Shown here: piece by piece, positions 1-12,100 of the stretch | How the letters are laid out: each line of letters begins with the position of its first letter | How positions within the stretch are numbered: the first letter of the stretch is position 1 | From: Hydractinia symbiolongicarpus | Lineage: Eukaryota; Cnidaria; Hydrozoa; Anthoathecata; Hydractiniidae | Assembly (NCBI RefSeq): GCF_029227915.1 | Contig: NC_079875.1 | Span: 31,871,501-31,935,500, forward strand | DNA length: 64,000 nucleotides | Direction: 5' to 3' | The notes under the pieces: generated by a model | The model's database searches: none | What the model saw: the letters and a program-made list of their open reading frames with translations, nothing else | What the model was told of the DNA's origin: nothing | Made by a program: the position numbers and the translations under genes

Positions 1-52
1 GCGATAGCAGAAAGTTTAGTGGGCTATGCAAAGTAACATCGGTTAAAGATAT

Positions 53-69
53 CCCCCCCCCCCCCCCCC
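53..69. repeat. C homopolymer, 17 nt
   Basis: An uninterrupted run of 17 C stands out in this AT-rich sequence. No gene lies over it. The exact length of such a run is often wrong in assemblies. Confidence 0.95.
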
Positions 70-211
70 ACAATATTTGGGGCATTACCGGACCTTCTGA
101 CGCAATTGTCATTTTTCTTCTGTCTCGACTAGTTAACAATACTATTTATAGCGAACCTACAAATAACTGGAAAATGAGTTGGTGATGTCAGCTTTATATA
201 TTATTATTTAG

Positions 212-504
212 CTAAATGAAACAGTTGATGCTGATGAAATGCGTCGGCGCCGCCAGCTAAATCAGGGTGCGGAAAAACGCTGACGCCAACAGCAGCGTCA
301 ACAAGAAGAGCAACAACAACAACAAAAAAAAATATAGTGAAACAGTTGCAAGAACAAGTATGTTTCTATATGCTTTTAAATATACTTGTAAGTCAGGGAG
401 TTCGAAATAACCGAATGCGTGAAATAAAATTTGGCAACCTCTGGTTTGTTATGACATGTGTACCATTTTGTTATTTCTAGATCGTCGCACTAAATGAGGA
501 AATG
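212..504 (+). pseudogene. coiled-coil exon fragments (decayed gene piece)
   Basis: After a TTTAG acceptor-like site at about 209-213 the plus strand reads a charged, Gln/Arg-rich stretch (ETVDADEMRRRRQL, then Q/E runs). An in-frame TGA breaks it after about 20 codons, and a run of nine A near 326-334 shifts the frame. Past the shift it reads IVKQLQEQ up to a GTATGT donor near 359. A second mini exon, IVALNEEM, follows a CTAG acceptor at about 480 and ends at a GTAAGT donor near 504. The two join as a plausible coiled coil. I do not recognise the family. The stop and frameshift suggest a decayed gene or transposon fragment; the match could also be fortuitous. Confidence 0.3.
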
Positions 505-2620
505 TAAGTGTGTTCTCATAATGCATTGTTTTTTTGTTATATACATGAGACTTAAATTATTTCGTAATTGCATACCTAGTGCCACTGCTACACGATACAA
601 AAAGGCAAATATAGTGCTAAAATAAGCAGAAAATATGTGCATTTGTTTTTATTTAACTGAACTGAAATCATCAGCATACATTAAGTAGCAATTGTAATTA
701 AACAAGAAGTCTTAAGGCTTAAAGTTTTCTGTGACTCTTCTCTATCTTTATAAAAGACTGGAAAAAATATCTGCATCGTTGTTTGTTACACTGAGATTAT
801 CTCAGTTTCGGTTAAACATTATTACTTCCCATGCGAACACTGTCAGATTTGATATTGAGATATTAACCTTGTATTAAGCGGAGTTGCTCTAACAATTGTG
901 GACAGCGTCGCTTCAATAATTTCTGCAAAAAAAAGTTTCACAAAAATTTCTCGCCCTAACATTTTGTACCACAAATTCTGTATGCAATTTTAAAAGGCAA
1001 GAATATTTATTACAATCACTGATTACTTGAGGTGGGAATAACAAAAAAGCTAGATAATGGGAGTACATTCTCTTACGTTACTAAGAAACACGACGAAGGG
1101 TACATAGACCGAAATGAGAAGAAAAAGTTAGATTTATGATTTAAAAAATGCTATGTTTTTAAATGTTTATATACAAAACAAAATGGCGAGTAATTATTTA
1201 TCTGGGTACGAAAGTACGCAAAGAAAACAAAGCGTAAAATATTACATCAGAGAAAGGCATCACAGATTTTCCTGTCATAGTTCGTAATTCTGATTTGCTG
1301 ATGCTGCATTTTAACGACGGCGACATTAAAAAAATTTTGGTTCATAAACGTTATCCAAAATCTTATGTCTGCTTGCCTCGCATTTGCCACAAAATTTCAA
1401 ATCTCACATAGTGTTCGGTCAAATGTTTACATAAAATATATATATATATGAAACAGCTTGTATGGTGTAAAACTAATTGGCAAAATTTTTTTTGGTTAAT
1501 TAGTCAAATAAGAATTGCAAAAAAATTTTTGGTTATAATGAGTTATTAATTGGCAACACAAAATACAAATTCTAAATAATACTAAATTCTTTTATTTTGG
1601 ACCAAAAAGGTTTGATCAAAATGTAAAAGATTAGAGGTTAATAACAAAATCAAAGTTTGAAACATTTTGCAAGAAAATGAGTTATTTTGATAATACTGCA
1701 TACATTCTTTCCCCATCTGTGTATATATCTGTAAGTCTGAATGACGTCAACACATGTTTTGGTTAATGGATTTTTTCTTAACAATTTACTAACTGTCAAA
1801 AGCGACATTCCAAATCTCACAGAAAACGTATAGAAGATTTAATAAAACCTGTAGGCATTCAACTGTTCAGCTTGTTAAGAAAAAATTTAAAGGAAATTAT
1901 GAAAGATGGAGAACTAAAGACATTATACACTTATCCCTAGCAGTATAAAATACTATAAGGGCAAGTATTTAATTGGACAACTGCCGAGCTCGTAAATTGA
2001 ATTATTAAAAGCTGCACCCAATAGCAAACATATATCCCCGACTCTACTATAAAGAATTTAACATTAGGACTCGAGAACGGCTTATACAAAATGAAAAAAA
2101 TTATTACTAACAATCTATTTAATTCCGAATTAGTTATTAACATGCATTAATATGCTTCCTTGACATGCGTATAATTTTAATTCTGTGCTATTTTTTTCTT
2201 GCAGCCACAGCCCGGCATTTGTTTAATGAAACTTTATTGGCAACTACGATATGCAGTTTTGTCGGCGCACTAACGAAAATGTGAAATGCAGTTGGCATGC
2301 TTCAGTTTTTAGACGTTTCCAGTTTATGGATACTGCGGTAATTTTTTAACAAACCAAATCACTATTTAAGATCCTATATATTAATTAAAATATATTCCGC
2401 TAACGTTTAATACTATTTCTTTGCAAATATTTGTAACAAACATGTCTCACAATACCGATGTCTCATTCGTTCTTCTTTTTTTATTAAAAAGATCAGTAAT
2501 CCAACGCCGTCATTATGTGGAGTACATTTCATTGTTGTAACTAATACAAAGCATTATGCGGTATAAATTTAATGGCGTTAAATTTATTTGTTCTAGAGGT
2601 ATCGTCATGGTGACTTGAAC
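505..2620. other. AT-rich stretch without recognisable genes
   Basis: I see only short open frames full of low-complexity AT codons, a TA microsatellite near 1438-1448, and no splice-linked exons or known domains. Confidence 0.6.
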
Positions 2621-2623
2621 GGA

Positions 2624-2836
2624 AATTACCCAACACAAGCCACACAAAATTATCCAACACCAGCCACATAAAATTATCCAACACCAGCCACATAAAATTA
2701 TCCAACACCAGCCACATAAAATTATCCAACACCAGCCACATAAAATTATCCAACACCAGCCACATAAAATTATCCAACACCAGCCACATAAAATTATCCA
2801 ACACCAGCCACATAAAATTATCCAACACCAGTCACA
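2624..2836. repeat. 24-bp minisatellite, about 8-9 copies
   Basis: The unit CACATAAAATTATCCAACAC plus CAGC repeats head to tail, with an imperfect first unit and an altered last one. Because 24 is a multiple of three, the minus strand stays open and reads repeats of LDNFMWLV. That open frame is a by-product of the unit length and is not evidence of a gene. Confidence 0.93.
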
Positions 2837-3490
2837 TGTAGTACTTTATAGCCGTATATCCTTGAATAAAATAACTGATGCAGAAATATGGGCAAACCAA
2901 TTGCAAATACTTTTTGTGCCCTGGTGATTTTATTATGAGGTTATGAGGTTTATTATGAGGTTTAGTGCATTACAGCAATGCACTTTTTTGTGATCCGAAT
3001 AATAAAGTCGCCGTGTAACCTGAAATGAAATAACTAAGGCAGAAATCTGACCAACAACTGTAATTACTATTTGAGCGAAGACTTCATACGTTTTGTTGGA
3101 CGTGAAATATATCAGTCTTTCTAAGCAGATTGTGGTGTGTGGGTTAGTGCAATATAGTAGTGTATTATGACAGTGCCAAATTTTTCTTATCAGCTACATC
3201 AGTTGCTGCATAACATAAGAATACAAGAAATTTAATAAAGTAGTGCAAAAAAAAGAAAACTGAGAAAGAAATCTGGTATAGTATACAAGCAGATATAAAG
3301 TTTAATAGCACAAATGTTGAAAATATTTGTTCTCACATTTATTGATCATAGAAAACGAAGCATTCATGAACTGGAACTCGTCCGGTAAAGATGTTTGCAC
3401 CGACTGCATTTCTTAAAAACTATGAAATTTAATCCAATGATCTGTCAAATAATTCCAGACTTAGGAAAAGGTTAAATTAATTCTTTTAAA

Positions 3491-5137
3491 AAGTTTTAAA
3501 ATGGCAGTATATTGCAGACTGTTCACAATAAGCTATAATATCAATTTTCGGCAGCAAATGAAATTTAGAAATTTTATTTTATTAAATTGTCGCTGAAGTT
3601 TGCATACAGCAAAATATTAAAGGCTTGTAACTGGCTTACAGAGACCTATGAACAACTAAAGCAAGGAATAGCTGAAATTACAATATATGTTTGATATTCG
3701 TGCATTAAAAGTAAGTTTAAAAATTACCAGCACTTATTTAAGCTACAACGGAAGCATTTTTTAACCTCGCTGGTTTAATTTCCAACCTAGACGTGCAAAT
3801 GTCCGATGTATCACGCATATAATCCATGTGAATCAAACCAAAATATATGCAAAAAAACAAAATCAAAGAAAAAAAGAAGGTGTCTAACAATCGTTGCGCA
3901 AAAAAGCTAAATCTCAAAAAAAAATTTTACTTGCTTTGACAATGCAACCATGTGCATCAGGGAATGAATGTATATATACCAGATTAGCTTTGTTTTTTTT
4001 GGTGATATTGTCCTATCAATTTTTACAGCCGTTTTCACAGAAAATAGCAGGGAGCCAAATAGCTGCTATAGATTTGGATGACAATGTCAATTACCCGTTA
4101 CCATTTTTGTCGACTTCTTACCACTTATTAAAAAAACAGTGTTAACAATTATTCTAATATAATTCTTACCGTGACAATGGCCTACTAATGCCAAATCCTG
4201 CTAATTCAGAATAAATCATATAGCTTTTTTTATAAAAGTGTCAAAACCGGAAAAATTTACAGTAAAATAAAATTAATATGAAGGAAATCAGTACAGAAGA
4301 TGTGAAAAGAGACAACCTTGTTTTTTCTCTTTTCCGTGAGATGCGGCACGCACATGTATTCCCGGGCTAAAACATACTTAAAACGGGCGGCCAAGATTGT
4401 AGCATAATAACAAATGGACCTCGTGTTTCGGCCAAACTTGAAAAAACAATGTTCGAGCCCAAAGAACGTGACTGGTAATTTATGTGCCGTGGACAACCAT
4501 ACTCACTCACAGAAAGGCAAACAGCTCACACTGTGCCCCAAAAGTTTTCAATTCTCATGAAAAAAAGCAAAAAATGGCACGACATCTGATTTCTTTCAAT
4601 TTTAGTGTAAAATCGGTTGTATCAGGAAATCGGATTATTTAAGTACCCGAATTCATAGAAGAGTTTGATAATTCCACTATCTGATTAGTTAGCAATACGC
4701 CCTTCATGAAAAGCTTCATTTCAATAGTTTTTTAATCATTTATCCTTTCCTAAATATATTGTAAGGGTTATCATGCGGGATGATTTCCCTTGATGAAATA
4801 AAGTTTTTGTAAGTTTAAAGTCAAGGCGATGGCTAGAGGTATGGGATCCAAAAATTTGACATGTAGGATTCTAATGGCCAAATATAAAAATTGATGAAAT
4901 CATGCAGATTGACGAAGGAAGAGAACATTCGACCTCTTCGAAACTTTTTCAGCTATTTTTTCATGTAAGATTATTGTCATAAATATTAATCTGACGACAA
5001 CTGTACTTCAATTAGAGGATCAGTAATTTATAAATTTGTATTAAGGAGAAGTAGAATGTTGTTCGATCAAGTTGCATAATGCAGCAATAATGGATAATAT
5101 ACGCGAAGACGAGAAAAATAATAATGGCAGCATGAAA
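3491..5137. repeat. dispersed 1.6-kb repeat, copy 1
   Basis: This stretch is repeated in the same orientation at 61861-63470. Both copies begin with AAGTTTTAAAATGGCAG, share a GAGATGCGGCACGCACATG stretch (4339 and 62536) and end at CAGCAATAATGGATAATATA. Copies differ by substitutions and indels. The open frames inside are not conserved between copies in length or reading frame, so I see no gene. Family unknown; no clear inverted termini or target duplication. Confidence 0.85.
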
Positions 5138-6147
5138 GGGGAAAGTAAGCTCATGTTGATGTTAATTGTTACAGTGTTATCGTAGCTTTTGTCAACCGTA
5201 TTTCTTTGTTGTATCCTAATAATGTTTTCACCGATATGTTCATAGTCATTTGTTACAAACCACACGAAAGATATTTACATGCATCATCAAACATAAAGGA
5301 TTTTATCTTTTTATTACTACTAATTTGTGGAGACGTACAGACAAGCTCCAGTCATGAACACCAAGATACTAATTAGAGGGGTATTTGTATTCGAAATTTG
5401 TATTAGCTAAGGACAAGAACCTACATGGCAAACTTTGGCGTTTGTAAATAAAACAAACAATGTCCGTTACAAATTAATTTTCGTACAACCCATTAGAGAC
5501 ATTGTAATAAAAATAAAAAGTCGATCATAAAATGCAGCAACACTTGCGAGAGTTTTAAGAAAAAAATGCCACCTATCCTTTTAATTAGATGAACACAAAT
5601 TAATTTACCCATTTTGTTTTATTTTGTTATATTATTGCAACTTTGGCAGAAGACAAAGTAAAACATATAGGTTATTCTAGGAAATTTATTGAGTTTTTAT
5701 GATAATGTAATCAGTCCAATTTGCAATTATCCGCAAAGATGCAAAATTTATATTCTGAAAATAATGAATGACGCGTCAATAAGTTAACTGGGAATTTACT
5801 GGGAATTATAAGCGATGACACATTTAAAAAAACTAGAATATAAGTAACTTAAACGTGAAAACGTGAAAAAAAAGTAGCTGCTACAATTATGGTGAAAAGG
5901 CGTGCCCATTTTTGTTTTATGTGTTTTGTTTTCAATATACGTCTTTTAAATAATGTACATACATGAAAATGTTAGAACTAAGTTACCTCGCTGCAGCCTT
6001 GCCAATACCAATGAATGTGCGATTAATTGATATTTCAACGGCTATAATAATTATACAGAAACTGACTAATATAAAGAATCAATAAGCATAGAAAAACAAA
6101 CAAAAGCAACAGGGTGGAAACACACACACAAAGAAAACAAAAAGGGG

Positions 6148-6241
6148 CTGGTCACACTAACCACAACTAACATTTGATCAGCTCAAAAAGGGGTGTGGCA
6201 AATTGGCTGACCCTAACAAACTCTGGCCTAAGTGTGACCAG
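6148..6241. repeat. small foldback (11-bp perfect arms)
   Basis: CTGGTCACACT at 6148-6158 is matched by its exact reverse complement AGTGTGACCAG at 6231-6241. This could be the core of a MITE or chance. No target duplication is obvious. Confidence 0.45.
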
Positions 6242-6648
6242 AAAATGCGAAATGTCAGAAGAAAAATGACAGAAACAATTTTTATGTCATGTCTTACTAG
6301 TAAGAAGACTAATTTCCAACTGACTCAAAATGCAAAAAACATCATATATATATATGTGTCCCTTGAGACATACCTAAAGCCATTACCATTATGTAAAGAA
6401 CAAAGGTAATGACAATAAGCATGCCTCAATGCATAACAGTCCCTAATATAATAACACAACTAAATAAAATGAATCAAAAACCTTTATACACATAAAAACT
6501 CAGTACACTCATAAACATTAAAACAGATACATGAACTTTACACATAACTTTACACATAAAAAACATAAAAAAAACAAAGACTGTTTCATCTGGCTCCCCT
6601 CAAGATGGGAACATCTTGAAACTAACACAACAAGGCTCCCTCGTCGGG

Positions 6649-7037
6649 GAATCTTACTCAATTCCAACCAACAAAACGAGCTTGTGAATTAGACGCTCCA
6701 ATATCACCTTTTTCTGTTCTGTTGCATTTCGTGATAAAAATATTTCCACGCTACGAACTGTGCCTTTTGAACTTTTGAAAATGTTGCAGAAAATATTATC
6801 TAAAATGTTATCGTCTATCAGGGCCTTAACTGCGTGCTCAAAAAATACTTTTTCAATACTTTTGTTGTGGATTACATTTGAAAAGTGGTTAAAAATTAAA
6901 TTTCTGGAATGGCACAAATTTATCACATTGTCAACTTTTGTTATTGTTGAGTTATTTTTCTTGCAGAGTGATAAGAGAGAGAGGTAACCATAACATACAA
7001 GTTGATTTGCACAATTGTCAATGGCAAAATTGTTCAT
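6649..7037 (-). CDS. exon-like ORF of unknown function
   Basis: A 127-codon minus-strand frame starts with ATG immediately after a TTAG acceptor-like site and ends next to a GTAAGATT donor-like site, so it could be one coding exon. The composition is protein-like (mixed hydrophobic and charged residues, few low-complexity runs). The opposite strand is also open for 75 codons, which weakens the case. No domain is recognised and no partner exons were found. It may be a transposon fragment. Confidence 0.25.
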
Positions 7038-7839
7038 CTAACGAATAGCACTCATGGTGTAAATCTTCAAACTAATTTAAGTGAATGCCAGGATGAGACA
7101 GAAAAAATATTATTCTTTAATTGAACAAGTTTGAGTAAGTTTTTGAAAAAAACAAAATGAGTTTTATTAAAAAACTTCCAAGCTGAAATCTTTGGGAAAA
7201 ATAAGGATAGTGCGGCAACATTAGGAGACAGTAGGTAGTGTGGTGGACATGCCCCCTTTTATTTATTAAAATTTATTAAAAGTGCCTTTTCTGGTGACAT
7301 GTTTCTCTTGACATGGAAAACACCTAAAATATTCAAGGCCATTTTAAAGCGATTAAATTTTCTTCCATTTATATTGACTAACAGCTTTACTTTTTCTCGT
7401 ATGTACATCACACCGTTTGACATGTAAAAAACAAAACATAAACAAAAGTAAAATTTAATAAAAATATGTGTTTACTACCGGATGTGCACGTGACGCACTT
7501 ATCATTAATGTATTAAAAATATAAAGATGCCATACTAAAAGGTTATCTTAATGGATTTACAATGATGTGTTAAACCCAGCCGGAATTTTGTTTCTCTATT
7601 TATTTTATTTTCATTGCATTTACAAATTCAATATGTAGAAAATAATAATATATGTTAACGGTTGGGAAAGCGAGTCGCTGCTAGGTTTGTTTTGATCGGC
7701 ACATTCTTTAAAAGTCAAGCAAGATAGTCATCTCTTTTTTTCTGGCGGACAGAAGCAGAAGTGTGTAAACAAAGTATAAATGGAAAAGAAGCAGTGAGTT
7801 TGGTTTATTCATGCTATACATTTTTTTGATTGTTTGTTC

Positions 7840-8465
7840 CACGGCTTCTAAGCTGGTAAGACTTTGAAATGGGCTCCATGTTTGTGTCTCTTTATACCAC
7901 CGAGACTGGTGAACTACGAAACGGTATAATTCTTGAGTATCGTGCTACGGAGACCAATAGTAGGTTTGTGTTGTAGGCCAAAGAATCTAGTTGAACAAGA
8001 TACAAAAACATTTTTTTTTAAATAAATAATTTTGAAATATTATTTTCTGCTTAGTTGGCTATGGAGCCAGATTTTAATTTGCTAATAAAAGTTCTTCCGA
8101 ACATTGACGATGTTTTATTTCTTTTTAAAGTTCTATGAAGATATTTGTTTTCTTTATAAGAAGTTTTAAACTAGCCGAAACTCGTAGGTAACTAAACAAT
8201 AAATAGTTGTGTCTATTGATTTTTATGTTTTATAAAAGCAGTCTTTGAGTTTTATTTGTTTCTTGCTTTCCTAGTTGTTGAAAAAAACTTTTTCTACAGC
8301 CTTTAAGCCTGTAGAACTTTAAAATACTCTTTTGTCGCCGTTTTTAATACAAAGACTAGTGTATCGAGAAACGGTACCAGTCTATCATAGCGGTACGGAA
8401 ATTAATAGTTGTAGAGTGTTGTGGTCAAAACTGTCTTGTTAAACAGGATAAAAAAGCGACGTAAC
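7840..8465. repeat. diverged duplicate pair (about 180 bp each)
   Basis: About 7845-8020 and 8275-8460 share a pattern: AGCCTGTAGAACTTT-like start, GAAACGGTA, TACGGA, AATAGT, TGTTGTGG, and a GTTGAACAAGA / GTTAAACAGGA end. The copies are strongly diverged, so this is an old local duplication. Function unknown. Confidence 0.45.
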
Positions 8466-9189
8466 CTTTGTTTTTACAAATTATCAATTTGAATTATTAT
8501 TTTGTTTCGCACATTTTTTCTTGGGTTTCAGGCAATAAATAACAAACTAAATTTGATAAATTTTCTTATTATTTTCTGTTCAGTCGGTTTGGCTTGTAAA
8601 CATTTTAGTGATCTTATTTTTTTTAAACTGGATTTTCTTTTATTTTGAGAAAAGTAACTATCCCAATTTCATTTTGAAAAAAAAGGAATTAAATACAAAA
8701 TATTTTTTTATTTATTCTGCTTCATAAAGCAGTGGTTCAGAAACTCGAACACATTTTTAATCTTTTGTATTGCTTACCATTTCTTAATAATGTGAACACA
8801 TGTCGCGCACAAAAAGGTCAAATACAAACCAATAGACTACGTAACAAAAAGGTTTATAAAAAAAATCACCGTCAAATCTCCTCATTTTTATGACGGATTC
8901 CTTTTCAGCCAGCGTCTGTCAGCGGCATTCTTTAGCACACCCACGCAACAAAATAAGCCATCTTGATACCCCCAAACGTCTCGAAATTCGGGCGGTGTTG
9001 AGTGAATTTACCAAGATCAAAATGCGTATAACGGGCTATGCAATTACTTGTGGCGCAAAGTTCAAAATTAACTGTCTTGTTTGATAGCGACAGGCAAATC
9101 TCTGATGTTTTTTCCTTGGCTAGTTGATTCTTATTCAGGAAATCCGTTATTTGACCAGTAAATATTGAATTGAGCAAAGGTGATAAAAT

Positions 9190-12100
9190 ATGTCAGAGTT
9201 TTTACCAGATTACGTCACGTGTCAAAAAACACAAAAACAAGCATTTTCGCTGCTGATCTTTGAAACTGTTCTCAAATTTACTTATAGTATCATAATCGCG
9301 CTAGTGGTTGTCGTTGTCGTCGTAGCTGTCGCCATCACTTTAGGCGTCACACTAAGCAAAGATGACGACGGCGATGGAAGCAATTATGCTGCTGTAAAGG
9401 ACTATTACACAAATGGTGCTGTCGCAACAGATGCTAAAAACTGTTCAGATGTAGGTTTTATTTATTTGTAAACTTCAATAGCCCTATAAGAAGTATTTTA
9501 ACATGAAAAAAGAAGTCAATACTTCACTTGTTTTTCCACGTGTCACTGAATTTCATATTAACCAAACGGTATGCAAATCAGCATAAACTGTTAAACGGGT
9601 CTGTGTCTTTAAAGAGGGAAGGGCACTAGAAAGAGGACATGCGGTAATAAACAACAACGAAAAATTAAACAAATGGATGTTCAATATCTTTTAAATATAT
9701 ATTTAATCTTTAATCATTCTTTGGTTTATATTTAGTTAGAAATTACTTTAATTCTTTGTATTTTCAAATGAATGAAACGTTCAAGTTCCGCTCTTGCAAC
9801 TTGATGAATTGTTGATCTATGAAAAAAAACGCATTATAGGTTATGAGTAAACAAAACCTTTTGCATTTGGTATATACTTTTAAGGTAGGTTTCCATACGA
9901 CTGCATTTTCCGCTTGAGCGGAAAAAGCTCGCGAGCTTTTTTCTCTCGGGATTGACGTGAATGGAAATTAATTTCCCGCTTAAGGGAAAACGTGCTTATT
10001 CAGATTAAAATGGCTGCCGTAAACAGAAGATATGTTTTATTACAAAATTTAAAATTAATTATAACTTTATGTGGCACCGTGTAAAAAGAAGCAAAACTTT
10101 AAAAACATAAACAGAAAAGAATGTGGATAAGGAGACTTTTCCAGGAAAGAAGGACCAAAGGGTTGTACAATGTTTTAGTCAAAGATTTATGCTTATTTGA
10201 TAGCGAATATTTCTTTAAATCGTTTCGAATGACACCAGTAAGATTTGAACAGCTACTCTCTTGGATAGCACCTGTCATCGTCAAGTCATCTAAAATGAGG
10301 GATGTTACAAGTTCTAGCGAGCGTTTATGCATTACATTGCGGTATTTAACTACAGGAGATGCTCAGATTACAATTGGAAGTAGCTATAGAGTCAGTCCTC
10401 CAACTGTCTGTCGCATTATACGCGAAACGTGCGAAGCAATATGGGATCAATTGAGTCATGGATTATTAGATGTTCCTGACACAGAAAGCAAGTGGAAAGA
10501 GATAGCGAACGAGTTCAAAGACCGATGGAACTTTCCACATTGTTTAGGGGCAATAGATGGCAAACATGCAGTAATGCAAGCACCAGCCCGAAGTGGTTCA
10601 GACTACTTTAATTACATAACATAGTGTTGCTTGCTGTGTGCAATGCACGTTACAAATTTACGTTGATAGACATTGGTGATGCTGGGCTTCAAAGAGATGG
10701 AGCAAAACAAAAAACAGCAAAATTGGCCAGGCCATAGAAACAAACTCAATTAATAGACCACCCCCAGCTAAAATAAAAGATGCAGGAAATAAGCTATATC
10801 CATATGTTTTTGTGGCTGATGATGCCTTTCATTTAAAACCACATATGCTAAAACCATTCGCTCGTGTAGATTCTTGCATTAAAAAGAAAATATTTAACTA
10901 CCGTTTATCAAGGGCCAGAAGAATAATTTAAAATTGTTTTGGCATATCAGTAGCAAGGTTTCGCATTTTTAGACGTCCCATTATTGCACAGGTTGAAACT
11001 GTGAATTTAATAACAAAAGCAGTAGTTGCTCTACACAACTTTTTAATGAAAAGCCAAGAAAACCATGGTGAGTACAGGTACTGTCCACCAGGATTTGTGG
11101 ATACTGAAAATGGCGCGGACTGACAGCTTGGAAACTGGAGGAATGAAACCAATGGATATACTGGCTTTTTACCTATTGGTACTACGCGATCAAACAACTA
11201 TACGAAAAATGCAAAGGATGTGCGTGAAGATTATAAAGATTATTTTACCACACAAGAAGGAGGTGTAAGTTGGCAGTGGGACTATGTATCCAGAACGATA
11301 GACCCAAGTGCAAACCAACAAAATTATTTGCAACTATGTATAACTATATACAAGAAAAAAAATATGGAAAGATATAACTATATAATTTTTTTGAAATATG
11401 CAACTAGATACACACTTTTTATAACGATTATGCTTTTTGGTTTAGTGATTCCTAAAAAATCGACATCTTCGCTCTTAAATTATTTTTAAAGTTATTTTTA
11501 GACATTTCTGAAGTAAGGAGAGAAAAGCCAATTAAAGAATCAACATATAACACAAGAAGGTAACCTCTCTTTTATAAAAATATTTACAATAATGTAACTT
11601 CTATTATCTAAAAAGTGTGTAATATATATGCAAGTAAAAATGTTGAAAATATAAAATATATGTTAAAAAAAAAAATGTTCTTTTCATCAAACTCCAGCTC
11701 AAACAACAATGTTTGAATTTTAAGCTTAGCAATTTTATTCTTTCTAGCTGCTAATTTTCTTAACCCTATTCGGTCCGGGGTTTTTCGAACATACTATGAC
11801 AGCGGGGGGCGGATTCCGCCCCCCCTCAATAACTTTTCATAGGGTTGTTCAAATTGAATCAAACTTGGTACACTTATAGTACGTCATAAAAGGAACAAAA
11901 TGGCGCCAAAAACAAATTTGCTTGCGTCAGCACAATTTCTGTGACGTCATCAAAAGCTTGAAAATTGTTAAAAATGCCACTATCTGCTTAAAATATAATT
12001 ACTTTTGTTCTAGAGCGAATTTTTACATTCTGTTTGAAGTTTCTGAAAGCTAAATAAAAGTTATTTAACATATCTTGCGGTTTTTACATGGATCGGATGA

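Noticed and set aside
2541-2828. 95-codon minus-strand ORF of LDNFMWLV repeats
   Set aside because: It is the translation of a 24-bp minisatellite; unit length divisible by three keeps it open by itself.
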